Below are positions 15,522 to 24,691 of a stretch of 64,000 nucleotides of DNA, piece after piece; within the stretch, counting starts at the first letter, position 1, and the number at the start of each line of letters is the position of its first letter. This DNA comes from Pleionea sediminis (GTDB lineage: Bacteria; Pseudomonadota; Gammaproteobacteria; Enterobacterales; Kangiellaceae): the NCBI RefSeq assembly GCF_007570825.1, contig NZ_SUNB01000001.1, positions 620,001 through 684,000 on the forward strand, written 5' to 3'. The notes below the pieces were generated by a model. The model saw only the letters and a program-made list of their open reading frames with translations, was not told the origin of the DNA and did no database searches. The position numbers were made by a program, and so were the translations under genes.

Positions 15522-17927
15522 ATGAAAGGTAGGCCTACACCTGTGGAAAATAAGAGCAACTCTTCTGAACCGTTCTATACAGAGGTTTTACGCCGCCGCT
15601 TACATGTAATTAGTTTCTCATATGTTGCGGCGCTTTGGTGTTTTATCGAAATTTCTTCATTTCTTGTGGAGCGATATAACTTCCCACCACAATTAGTAGA
15701 TATCATATTCATTGGAGGGCTAATTCTTACTCCCTCCGTCTTGGTAATTGGCTGGACGCATGGTGCGCCAGGTAAGGACAGTTGGGGGGCTCTGGAAAAA
15801 ATCCTTGTACCTGCAAATCTGGCAGTTGTATTAGGTTTTACCCTAATCTTTACTAGTTTGACAAATAACACTATCTCGCGTGAGGTTGAATCAAACCCAC
15901 ATGTATTAAGTGAAGACAGTCAAACATGGAAGCACGATGCTGATCGGATTACCAAGGCAGCTAGCAAACAAACTTATATTTCTGGATACATTTACCCATT
16001 TGAAACTCTCGGATCTTCTGACGAAATACCCAATTCAAATTTGGTACCTGCTCTCGTGTCAATCTATTCAAAGCGATATCAAAACTTCTTAATTGGCAGT
16101 CCATTTCTATCGGTTGGTGATAAACGGTCGTCCAAACTTAGTCTTCAAACAGTAAATAACATTCATCAAGTTCCTACCGCTAAACTGCAAGAAGCCTCGG
16201 CTGAAGACTTTGAACATTTTTTTATTACTGGAACACTCAAACGAATCGACATAGGTTATCAGATCGATTACCAATTGACAGACATTATCAATCCTACAAA
16301 TAGCCTCACTGCAACGATCACTGGCAAAAATGAGGATGAACTCAGCCTCAAACTTATCCATGAAATTGAGAAAGTTTATCAGCCCCATAACGCCTTAACG
16401 ATTGAACATCCGATATCTGATGTAATATCAAAAAACCAAGAGGTTGAGAATCAATACGTTGAAGCTTTGGCGATTGCAAATATCGAGAATAAAGAGAAAA
16501 ATGCGCTATACCTACTGCAAGAACTAGCTACTATCGATTCTAACTGTTTGCCATGTCAAGAAGCAATATATCAAATACAATCGAAATTAAAATACCCTAT
16601 TAAGGATATAAAACGAACGTTAAATAATATTATTGCTACCAATTATCAATTACCCAATTTTAGAAAGCCATATTATCAGCTACAGTTACATGTTACAGAA
16701 GCAAATAAAAAGCACGCTTTACTTTTAGCGAAAAAATGGTCTCAAGATTTTGAAAAAAATCACTTTGTATTCGTAAAAAATATTGAAGTGTTACTGCTAT
16801 ATGGCCAGTTTTCAACTGCAGCCGATCTATGCAGCAATTATATAGCGTTTGATAATAGGAATCCTCTAGCTCTCAGACTAAGCTTGACGGTGTTTATTAT
16901 TAACCAAGATTATACGCAAGCCAAAGCCACGATTGATCACTTCCGGAACTTGTATCCAATGAGCAATGAGCTTAATTCGGATTTTGTAAGTATATTAGTT
17001 TCTGAGAATAAATACGATGAAGCAATTGATATTCTAGAAACATCAATCGCGAACAATCCAAAAGAGAGTCTTTTTTATATCCACTTAGCAAACCTCCATT
17101 TTTCTATTGGCCAAATTTCAGAAGCATATGGGACACTTTCATTAGCGCTAGATTCGATAGAAAATGACCAGCAGCATAATATTCATAGGAAACGGTTTAG
17201 AATGTTGCTTAGTCAACGAAGGTTTGACGAAGCTTTTGTCGAACTAAGAATTTTGAAACAATTTTTTGAAAAGAGAGGTGAGATAGACAACTTTGCTTCG
17301 CAAATACTAGGGCCAAATCTCAAAAACTTCCTATATTCTTATAAAACTGACGATCTATCGCAGCTGGTAGAAGAAGTAAATAGCAACCTACCCGAAGCTA
17401 AGTATTATTTATCCCATGTTCTTAGAGCCGAAATAGCAGCTTTACAAAAGGATGTTAGAGCTTTAGATGATAATATACGCCTGTTAAATAGTTACTTTAA
17501 GACACACTTTCCTAAAATTAAAGTAAACAAATTTACAAGTAACTTAAAGCGAGCTGTAATTAATGAAGATGCAGATTCAATAGTTGAGTTATATGATAAG
17601 TATCAATCAGAGGCTAAAATCAACAAAGCTTTAAAAATATTTAGCGGACCTAATAAATATTACATTTATTCCTCTTTATTAAAGCAACTAGACTTCCAAA
17701 CACTGATTGAAAAGATAAACTTAAATCTTAAACATAACCAGTATGCTCCAATTGATAACTTCTTTTTAGCACAGGTACTCAATATGCAAGGTGATAAAGA
17801 GCGTGCGAGTGAGCATTTAAAAAGAGTTCTTAGAGTTTGGAGTCAAGCTCCGCAAAATGATTACCTTTTGCAACAAGCAAGCGAGTTGAGTAAGCAATTA
17901 GGGCTACCCTCCCCCAGATTTCAGTAA
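15522..17927 (+). CDS. Inner-membrane protein with periplasmic/cytoplasmic TPR array, 801 aa
   Basis: The N-terminal segment (about 20-115) has RRLHVISFSYVAALWCFIE and two or three membrane helices. This is the layout found at the start of transmembrane TPR/adenylyl-cyclase-like proteins of gammaproteobacteria. A FlgO/TolB-N-like region follows (about 130-310), then TPR-like helical repeats to the end (for example NEYDEAIDILETSI near 505). No cyclase, kinase or DNA-binding domain is visible, so a scaffold or sensor role is likely. It lies between two copies of the metallopeptidase tail, so it or the peptidase arrived by recombination. ATG chosen at 15522; ribosome site weak. Confidence 0.75.
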   Translation: MKGRPTPVENKSNSSEPFYTEVLRRRLHVISFSYVAALWCFIEISSFLVERYNFPPQLVDIIFIGGLILTPSVLVIGWTHGAPGKDSWGALEKILVPANLAVVLGFTLIFTSLTNNTISREVESNPHVLSEDSQTWKHDADRITKAASKQTYISGYIYPFETLGSSDEIPNSNLVPALVSIYSKRYQNFLIGSPFLSVGDKRSSKLSLQTVNNIHQVPTAKLQEASAEDFEHFFITGTLKRIDIGYQIDYQLTDIINPTNSLTATITGKNEDELSLKLIHEIEKVYQPHNALTIEHPISDVISKNQEVENQYVEALAIANIENKEKNALYLLQELATIDSNCLPCQEAIYQIQSKLKYPIKDIKRTLNNIIATNYQLPNFRKPYYQLQLHVTEANKKHALLLAKKWSQDFEKNHFVFVKNIEVLLLYGQFSTAADLCSNYIAFDNRNPLALRLSLTVFIINQDYTQAKATIDHFRNLYPMSNELNSDFVSILVSENKYDEAIDILETSIANNPKESLFYIHLANLHFSIGQISEAYGTLSLALDSIENDQQHNIHRKRFRMLLSQRRFDEAFVELRILKQFFEKRGEIDNFASQILGPNLKNFLYSYKTDDLSQLVEEVNSNLPEAKYYLSHVLRAEIAALQKDVRALDDNIRLLNSYFKTHFPKIKVNKFTSNLKRAVINEDADSIVELYDKYQSEAKINKALKIFSGPNKYYIYSSLLKQLDFQTLIEKINLNLKHNQYAPIDNFFLAQVLNMQGDKERASEHLKRVLRVWSQAPQNDYLLQQASELSKQLGLPSPRFQ

Positions 17928-18020
17928 GCCATCCGAGTTTAATAAGGCATGGTAAACCTTTAATCCGACTCGCTGGGTAACTTAGCAAAGCAGGCTCTTT
18001 TAATTTTTCTTTTGAATCTA

Positions 18021-18054
18021 AAAAAAGGCGCCTAACTAAGGCACCTTTATTTTT
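18021..18054. terminator. Bidirectional terminator between convergent genes
   Basis: AAAAGGCGCCTAACTAAGGC ACCTTT stem-loop followed by TATTTTT on the plus strand and by an A/T tract on the other. It ends both the TPR gene (rightward) and the metallopeptidase gene (leftward). A diverged copy is at 15012-15040. Confidence 0.75.
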
Positions 18055-18058
18055 GAGG

Positions 18059-19621
18059 CTACTGGTGGTTGTTCACCATTTCCTGAGCATTAATGTAAAG
18101 CTTAGACAATCCTTTCGTTGACCATGTCCAAGGAATTTTGGGTCCCCATGGAGAATCTAAATCATTTGCCTGACTAAAGTTTTTCATCGACTTAGAAAGC
18201 CAAGCAATTTCAGCATCGGTATGAGGACGATCCGAAATATTTAAAACACCCACTCGAATTAGACGTGGGTCAAACTCTGCTATTTCATTACTCCACGGGC
18301 CATAACGAGCGATTAAATCTTCAACACCATATTCAATGAGTTCATCAGCAACAACGGTATCATCACGACAGATCAAGTTGGATGATGTGCTAATGCAATT
18401 ATTAAGAATAGGATTCGGAAACTTATAATAAGTTTCTGTCACTTCCTCTGCAGGTACAATACCCATCATGTAAAGTAAAATATCAGACCAAATAAAACGC
18501 TCGGGATCTTCTGGCTGTAAGTAAAAATCTCCGTTTTCTTTCTGTTTAATATACACTTCAGAACGATTACCCAATTCATCTTCAAGCAAAACTGAATGTG
18601 GCCAGCCTCGTGCAGGATCCCACAAAGGCCCCATCAAATCGCCGGTTAAGGTGGAGCTACTATCTAAATGCATACCATCGCCTTCATTCCAGGCTAACCC
18701 TCCTTCTCCTGGAAAATTTTCGGTCTCAATACCGAGTAATCCGTGAGCAAACTCGTGGTTAAGTCCATCGTAAGAGGGGTTAGGCTGCCATACCAGACCA
18801 CTGAATTCTTGATGCTCCTTGCCATCAATCATTGGGTAACAATGTGAACGGTTATCGCACGGCGGATTAAACCCAGTGCCATTAATATTATCGTGAACTC
18901 TCACGTAACCTGCTCCACCAACATGATCGCGAGTTACAATTGTAAAAAAGTCGAAGACATCTCCAGCGACTTGCCACGCTTCTTTACAAACAACACATGT
19001 ATTAGGAGCGTGCAACAGCCAACTATCTTTTATTCTCAGTAAGTAAGGTTTGCCAATAGTAATGAAAAAACCACCTTCAGTTACTCGAACATTATCAGTC
19101 ACCTCCGTAACTGTCTCTGAATTACGATGTTCAGGAGATAGAACATAAAGGCCGTGCAACTTTAAAACATCGCTGTCTTCTAATAACTCTTCAGGAAAAT
19201 ACAAACACGACCGGGTAAATATTTTATCGCCAGCGACTAAATCACCATGGGTACCATCGTCGTACAAAGTGCTGTTATCCTGCGAATTCACAGCGCGAAT
19301 TCGATTATCCACTGGCACCCAGTGACTAATTCTGGAACTACTCTCCGACTTATCGTAATAAACAAACGTAAACGTTTCATCGGCATAAATAATGGAAGGT
19401 TCGGTGAGCCTTTGACCATTATCTGAAAACACCTCATCCATGTAATAAAGCGATGGAGAAACATTCTGATCGACAGAACAATCAGAAACTTTAGAAGGAG
19501 TCCATTTTGTTGTAAGTTCCGGCTTGGGTATTTCTGGTTCTGGAGGTTTCTTTTGATCCGAGCTTTTTGAGCAAGCACCCAATAAAAGCAAAGACATACT
19601 TAATGCAAACATTTTACTCAT
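18059..19621 (-). CDS. Secreted lipoprotein with HExxH zinc-metallopeptidase motif, 520 aa
   Basis: The signal peptide ends in the lipobox LLGAC (about residues 13-17), so the protein is lipidated; a Pro/Lys-rich linker follows. The metal site is NHEFAHGLLG (HEFAH at residues 289-293) and probably uses a downstream acidic ligand (EGGLAWNEGDG). Paired cysteines (CVVCKEA, CDNRSHC, CISTSSNLIC) suggest disulfides in an exported protein. The N-terminal half (about 35-190) looks like a beta-sandwich or calcium-binding domain (DDGTHGDLVAGDKIF). No exact peptidase family recognised. A truncated duplicate of its 3' end lies at 15048-15293. Start ATG 19621. Confidence 0.75.
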   Translation of the reverse strand: MSKMFALSMSLLLLGACSKSSDQKKPPEPEIPKPELTTKWTPSKVSDCSVDQNVSPSLYYMDEVFSDNGQRLTEPSIIYADETFTFVYYDKSESSSRISHWVPVDNRIRAVNSQDNSTLYDDGTHGDLVAGDKIFTRSCLYFPEELLEDSDVLKLHGLYVLSPEHRNSETVTEVTDNVRVTEGGFFITIGKPYLLRIKDSWLLHAPNTCVVCKEAWQVAGDVFDFFTIVTRDHVGGAGYVRVHDNINGTGFNPPCDNRSHCYPMIDGKEHQEFSGLVWQPNPSYDGLNHEFAHGLLGIETENFPGEGGLAWNEGDGMHLDSSSTLTGDLMGPLWDPARGWPHSVLLEDELGNRSEVYIKQKENGDFYLQPEDPERFIWSDILLYMMGIVPAEEVTETYYKFPNPILNNCISTSSNLICRDDTVVADELIEYGVEDLIARYGPWSNEIAEFDPRLIRVGVLNISDRPHTDAEIAWLSKSMKNFSQANDLDSPWGPKIPWTWSTKGLSKLYINAQEMVNNHQ

Positions 19622-20160
19622 ACTGACACTCCTATAGTTATTTTTATTATTGCCACTCTTAGACTTAATTTTTTTGATGGCTTTTTCATTACAGCCGAAA
19701 GTTGCTCTAAAGAGAAGCGGTAATATTTACCAGAATATTTTGTTATGCCAAAGGAGATGTTTGCTCTATATTAATTCAACCATAGAATAACTTTACAGAC
19801 TCGATGATAGATAGACTTTCTATTTTAGAAAGTGTTAGATTAATTATGCTATTTAATATTTACATTCAATTTTTTATCATTAACAACTAAAACTCTGGTA
19901 TTTGTTTTATTTCATACATAAACGTTGTTAATATCAATTAAAAAATTCAAATTGGAATCATTCAAACAAAAAGAGGAACAGATCAAAATCATAGGAGATT
20001 AAAAACAGAACATCCTGAACTAGCTTTTTAAATTATATATCAGCTTACAGAACAAACAAAAAAACAGTGGTAACTAGGGATGACTGAGTACCTTCGCACC
20101 TGCATAATACTCATTACTAAACGATTAAGTTATTCCTATATTGATCTTAATTAGGCACTA
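19622..20160. other. AT-rich intergenic region, no gene seen
   Basis: About 540 bp of low-complexity AT-rich DNA upstream of the metallopeptidase gene and downstream of the decayed membrane gene. No convincing frame, hairpin or RNA. It should contain the leftward promoter of the metallopeptidase gene. Confidence 0.5.
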
Positions 20161-20892
20161 TCAGCTGATCCAAGCCATTCTCGACGACCAAAGTTTCCAA
20201 CCACCGAACCAACGATAAAGCGTATAAACCGTACCACCCGAAGCCATACTAGCTTTGTGTATACTGACATCAACCTCAGCAATGAGGAATGACTTAGATA
20301 TTTCGCCAAATATAACGCGAACGCCACCACCCTCAACTTCACCAAGCTTGTTGAGTTTTAAATCTGTTGTCTTATCATAAAGTATTAACTCTATTCCATT
20401 TTCGTTACAATAATTCATTATTTTCTTGTCTGCTTTTCCCGGTATTATTTCACTTGTTTCATTAAAAATGTCAGCATAGATATTTTTTTGAAAGATATAC
20501 TTTTTTAGGGTTTAGTTTTCCGCCGTATGTATCATCTTTTCCAATAACATTTGAAAATGCTGTCACATAAAATTCAGAGTCACTTCCTTGCGTCATTAGC
20601 ATTGCAGTAGTGCTAATCAAAATAAAGAGAAATGTGATTAAGAGTATTTTAAACACACGATTGAATAAGATGCCCTTAATCTTTGACAGACTTAAATATT
20701 TTAATGCAAATAGATTTACCAAAGGTGTTATCAATACCAAAGTAGATAAGAAAATTTAAATATGCCTTTAACTCTAACGTCAAAAAATATAAGTAAAATG
20801 AATACAATAATTAAAACTATATTAAGTAAAGCAGCAATTATTCAAATCAACAGAAGTCCTTAATTCCGATTGAATTTATGTTCAAATTCCAT
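20161..20892 (-). pseudogene. Decayed small membrane-protein gene
   Basis: Protein-like sequence runs leftward from ATG 20892 (an AAAGGAG site lies just upstream) in several pieces. MEFEHKFNRN is followed by a stop, then membrane helix IVLIIVFILLIFF interrupted by a second stop. A frame change near 20740 leads to KILLITFLFILISTTAML. A frameshift in a run of seven A near 20490 then joins VYLSK to NIYADIFNETSEIIPG and NYCNENGIELILYDKTTDLK. The whole would be about 245 residues with two membrane helices and an extracytoplasmic tail. Too many lesions for programmed recoding. No family recognised. Confidence 0.65.
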
Positions 20893-20938
20893 ACATCGAT
20901 ATCTCCTTTACCTAATTAAAGTCAAGTTTAATGCCATT

Positions 20939-21721
20939 TTAAGGAAAATCTAACGTATGAATGGTTAATACTTCAGGGTTTGACAGCATTTCGGATGGTT
21001 TAAGTCCCATAATCGATCGGAATGTATTTGAAAAGTGTGCACTGTCAGAAAAGCCTGTGTCCTGCGCGGTTTCCGTAAGACTTTTACCCGAACTCAATTG
21101 ATTTGCACTGACAAACAATCGATGCCATCTTCGGTACTTGCGAATAGATATACCAGTATTTTCTTTAAAAAGTTGAGTGAGTCTTGGTACTGAAAGATTG
21201 ACGGCCTTTGCTAATTGCTCAACAGCCAAATTGTCACTGATGGATTTCTTAATCATGTCTATAACTTTTACAACTCGATGGTCAGGATGTACATGTGAAG
21301 TAGAGCGGCCAGAGATGGTATCAAGCAACTTCTCGAGCAATTCGTAAGCTTGAAAATAATTGAGCTGTTTTTGTACGATTTGTTGCAAATAACGCTTAAA
21401 GTCCAATTCCAGTTTAGAGTTTAATAAAATGTTGCCAAATTCTTCACTCATAGTTTCCTTGAGTCGATTCCAGTCCACAAGTAGAGGGTCGAGATATAGG
21501 CAGGCAAAAACTTGTTTTTGAGTATCAATTTGAACTTTTGTATCTGGAGGAATTAATGTAGAGGTTATCGATCGACTCACTTTTTCCTGAGAATGTGTAA
21601 TCTGAATATTTCCAGCTAGAGATACAATGAAGGAGGCTGCGCCTTGGCTCAGCTCAATAGAGTTTTCAAGAGTTCCTATAAATAGGGTTCTAGAATCCCA
21701 AAGATACAAATGCGATTTCAA
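20939..21721 (-). CDS. AraC-family transcriptional regulator
   Basis: 260 residues. The C-terminal double helix-turn-helix (about 160-250) reads AVEQLAKAVNLSVPRLTQLF and then SLTETAQDTGFSDSAHFSNTF followed by GLKPSEM, typical of AraC/XylS. The N-terminal about 150 residues form a ligand-sensing cupin-like region without recognisable specificity. It may control the neighbouring secreted hydrolase gene, which lies upstream on the same strand, but no operator is evident. Start ATG 21721. Confidence 0.88.
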   Translation of the reverse strand: MKSHLYLWDSRTLFIGTLENSIELSQGAASFIVSLAGNIQITHSQEKVSRSITSTLIPPDTKVQIDTQKQVFACLYLDPLLVDWNRLKETMSEEFGNILLNSKLELDFKRYLQQIVQKQLNYFQAYELLEKLLDTISGRSTSHVHPDHRVVKVIDMIKKSISDNLAVEQLAKAVNLSVPRLTQLFKENTGISIRKYRRWHRLFVSANQLSSGKSLTETAQDTGFSDSAHFSNTFRSIMGLKPSEMLSNPEVLTIHTLDFP

Positions 21722-22095
21722 AGTTTTAGATCCAAATGGCTTGGTTATCGTCGCAGAAAGATATTCTTAACCTATACCGCCAAGCAGAAAAGCATTACCT
21801 ATGATTAGTACTTTAGTTGGTTGAGTTGTAGAAATCCAGATGTATTGTTATCAGAAAGAGGAGTTCGTCCGTTCTGGGCTCACTACAGTCAGGAAAACTC
21901 AAAAAGTATTAGATGTCATTAAAGGTAAAGCCATCGACAGCGATATTTCTATCAGCGAATATTAATCTTAGCTCGCGACATAAAAAATTTGAGACTGTAT
22001 ATTTTGGGATTCATTGTATGCCAATACGCAATGACTATCGGGGACACTCACTAGAAGATTCGAAAATTAAACGTAAGCTCTTTTTAAACGCAAAT
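21722..22095. other. Intergenic region, no gene seen
   Basis: About 370 bp between the AraC gene and the terminator of the hydrolase gene. A short rightward frame exists but has poor composition and runs into the terminator hairpin. I see no supported gene. Confidence 0.4.
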
Positions 22096-22123
22096 AAAGC
22101 CTTCCTAGTATTAGGAAGGCTTT
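22096..22123. terminator. Terminator downstream of the alpha/beta hydrolase gene
   Basis: AAAGCCTTCCTA - GTAT - TAGGAAGGCTTT, a perfect 12-bp stem with T-rich flanks on both strands. It is placed 24 nt beyond the hydrolase stop. Confidence 0.85.
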
Positions 22124-22146
22124 ACTTTTAAATAATATTTTATCGT

Positions 22147-23172
22147 TTATTTGATGTAAGCACTCAACCAAGTGAATAACTTATCGTAAACATTCTTGCG
22201 AACCGGCTCTTTTGATAATACAAGATCATGCATACCTCCTTGAATTCGAATTTCAGTCACATGATCGCCAATAACATCTGAAATACGGTCGATATCTTCT
22301 ACATCCAATACACCGTCATTGCTTAGATAACCTTCGTCCCACGTTGACTTTTTAATGCTTCCTTTCGAGTACATAACCAGCACAGGAACACCGACATCGA
22401 TACCTTCTTGCAAATTTTTCTGGGCACGAATTACAGCAGCTGTCCATCCTGCGTACAAAGGGAACCCTTCTACTGGTTTCCAGTTTAGGTTAAAGTCCCA
22501 CTCACCAAAGTAATATTGATGCACCGATTTTCCATAAAGATCCGATAACCCCATTGACGATTCAGAATACGGAAACCTAGCTCCATAGGCTTCAGCAAGG
22601 TTAGAAATAAATGTCTGATTGACTTGTATCAGACTATCATTTAAATCAAAAAATGGACTGTTTAGAAAAATGGCATCGAATGGCTTATCTTCTTTGAATT
22701 TATCAGCATAAGTGATGGCGATCAAACCACCAGTTGAGTGTGCGCTAAGCAGTAGTTTCGTATTACCTTCTTCATTACGGATAATTTCAATAGCTTTCGT
22801 AATTTCTTCTTCGTATTCTGCAACATCCTTCATCATATTAGGGCGTTGATGCTCACGAAGAGAGCGGCCATACTTTCTCAAATCAAGTGCGTAGAAGTTA
22901 TATCCAGCATCTATAAAGCGTTGTGCCATTTCTTCTTGGAAGAAATAATCGACATATCCATGAATATAAAGTACTGCTTTAGTAGATAGCTCTGGATTTA
23001 GCTTACGTACTAAAGTAGCGACAACGCTGCCCTCGTAATCATCAGCAAGTTGTAATGTACTTTGTTCAAAGCCGTTGCCAAGTACATCAACATTCCAATC
23101 TCTGTCGGAAGAAGCGTAGGCACATGTCAGAGTTGCCAAGCTAAGCAAAATCGCTATTAAATATTTTTTCAT
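22147..23172 (-). CDS. Exported alpha/beta hydrolase (lysophospholipase/S33-like)
   Basis: 341 residues with a cleavable signal peptide (MKKYLIAILLSLATLTCAYA). Alpha/beta hydrolase features: oxyanion region LYIHGYVDYFF, Ser nucleophile in SAHSTGGLIA (about 145-154), acid in VLDVED near 290 and His in GGMHDLVLS near 318. The cap region resembles monoglyceride-lipase/lysophospholipase-type enzymes, so an ester or acyl-lipid substrate in the periplasm or outside is likely. Monocistronic: its own terminator lies downstream and 470 bp of empty DNA upstream. Confidence 0.88.
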   Translation of the reverse strand: MKKYLIAILLSLATLTCAYASSDRDWNVDVLGNGFEQSTLQLADDYEGSVVATLVRKLNPELSTKAVLYIHGYVDYFFQEEMAQRFIDAGYNFYALDLRKYGRSLREHQRPNMMKDVAEYEEEITKAIEIIRNEEGNTKLLLSAHSTGGLIAITYADKFKEDKPFDAIFLNSPFFDLNDSLIQVNQTFISNLAEAYGARFPYSESSMGLSDLYGKSVHQYYFGEWDFNLNWKPVEGFPLYAGWTAAVIRAQKNLQEGIDVGVPVLVMYSKGSIKKSTWDEGYLSNDGVLDVEDIDRISDVIGDHVTEIRIQGGMHDLVLSKEPVRKNVYDKLFTWLSAYIK

Positions 23173-23608
23173 GGTAATAATACCCTCATTTTCCTGTTAT
23201 TTCTTTGTACGCGGACACTTCTATTAATGAAGTAATACCAGCGCACATCAATAAGTTGCTTATGCCAAAAGGTGATTCTTAAATATGTGTTCACTGTTTC
23301 AGCAAAGTTGAGGGAAGTTTAATGGATAATAGATTTTCGAAATTGTAAAAACTGATGATTATTTCGACCACACCACATGAAAGATGTTCTATATAAGATG
23401 TCAATAGCGTCAATAACTAGATCCGATGCAAATAAATGGATTTTAGCAGCCAGGGTATATAGCCATGCCAGAGTCCTGTCTCACCAAATAAAACAAGACT
23501 TGCATAAAATGGCTTTGATATTTGATGCATTGGTTGGACAGGCGAAATTGAAGTGAAGAATATACAATCCGTTGAAGACTAAGGTGCGAAATGCTTTTGT
23601 ATAAAACT
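23173..23608. other. Intergenic region upstream of the hydrolase gene
   Basis: About 435 bp without a supportable gene, between the hydrolase start and the terminator of the eight-gene ABC/TelA operon. It must hold the hydrolase promoter; no operator recognised. Confidence 0.4.
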
Positions 23609-23628
23609 ACGGCCTCAAAACTGAGGCC
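23609..23628 (-). terminator. Terminator of the ABC/OmpA/TelA operon
   Basis: CGGCCTCA - AAAC - TGAGGCCG, with a T-rich tract (TAGTTTTAT) following on the minus strand. It lies 15 nt beyond the last gene of the operon. Confidence 0.8.
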
Positions 23629-23642
23629 GCATAAAGTATGTT

Positions 23643-24677
23643 TTATTTTTCAAATTCTTTCATATATTTTGAGGTGAATCGCAATTTAACATTGCGCTTA
23701 CTGCCTAATACACTGCCATCATCAAACTCGATTCCAACAAAGTCGGGTGAAGAAGCGCCGTCACCAAACAAGCCTTTATCGAAACTGAATTTACGAACGT
23801 AATCCATGGTTTCTTTAACGCTATCTGACTGAGCAATTTTTGCGGCTTCGTCGTGGCTATAAAACATTTTAGTTGTTTTCAACTGAGAGCGAAATTCAGC
23901 AGGCGTTGCACCAGACTGATCCGCTAAATAGTCGACAACATCTTTTTGCGTTTTGTTGTTATTCATTAACGACATTGTTTCATACCAGGCACCCACTAAT
24001 GCTTTCTTCAAGCGCTCATCGGCATCGGTTTTAACAACCATTAAGTCGAGGATTTCACCAGGTATCATTGACGAGTCAAACACCATTTTAGCACCTTTAG
24101 CATTTCTAACTTGTTGCAATGGTGGATTCCAGGTAACCGTTGCAGCGTTATCTTTAGCAATGAATAGCGAAGCTATGTCTGCATCAGATGTGTTCATTAC
24201 GGTTAAGTCGCGCTCAGACATACCGTTTTTCTCTAAAGCACGAGCTAACATGTAATGACTCACCGAAAGCTCAACTAACGATACTTCTCGGCCTTTAAGA
24301 TCTTTAACGCTTTTACCGTTCTTTAAAACGATACCATCATTACCATTCGAGTAATCACCAATGATCAAAGCGGTAGAATCAATACCACCAACGGCAGGGA
24401 TGGTTAAAGCATCCATATTGGTCATGGTACATGCGTCAAACTCACCGGCTGTATACAAGTTGATTGACTCAATGTAATCGTTAATTAAAGTGACTTTAAT
24501 TTCGATACCGTATTTATCGGCCCACTTTTTAACAATGCCTTTATCGGCTGCGTAGCCCCATGGTTCCCAACCGGTGTAATGCGACCAGCAAACTTTAAAT
24601 GATTCGGCACTACTCACCATCGAGATAGTTGCGAGTAAAATACCTGCCAGGCCTTTCTTAAAGAATTTAATATTCAT
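23643..24677 (-). CDS. Periplasmic NitT/TauT-type solute-binding protein
   Basis: 344 residues with a signal peptide ending at SSA. The mature start FKVCWSHYTGWEPWGYA, plus NDYIESINLYTAGEFDACTM and VELSVSHYMLARAL, match the binding-protein family associated with urea-carboxylase-region ABC transporters (NMT1/THI5-like fold). Last gene of the eight-gene leftward operon, 14 nt after the TelA gene. It is the only one of three binding proteins in the operon without an OmpA domain and so is probably the freely diffusing one. Ligand unknown; small amine, amidine or sulfonate compounds are typical of the superfamily. Confidence 0.87.
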   Translation of the reverse strand: MNIKFFKKGLAGILLATISMVSSAESFKVCWSHYTGWEPWGYAADKGIVKKWADKYGIEIKVTLINDYIESINLYTAGEFDACTMTNMDALTIPAVGGIDSTALIIGDYSNGNDGIVLKNGKSVKDLKGREVSLVELSVSHYMLARALEKNGMSERDLTVMNTSDADIASLFIAKDNAATVTWNPPLQQVRNAKGAKMVFDSSMIPGEILDLMVVKTDADERLKKALVGAWYETMSLMNNNKTQKDVVDYLADQSGATPAEFRSQLKTTKMFYSHDEAAKIAQSDSVKETMDYVRKFSFDKGLFGDGASSPDFVGIEFDDGSVLGSKRNVKLRFTSKYMKEFEK

Positions 24678-24691
24678 GGTAACTCCCTAGT

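Noticed and set aside
20480-20500. Seven-A slippery run as programmed frameshifting
   Set aside because: The same gene has two other stops and another frame change, so decay explains it better.
21913-22131. 72-codon rightward frame
   Set aside because: Runs through the perfect terminator hairpin at 22096-22123, has poor composition and no ribosome site.
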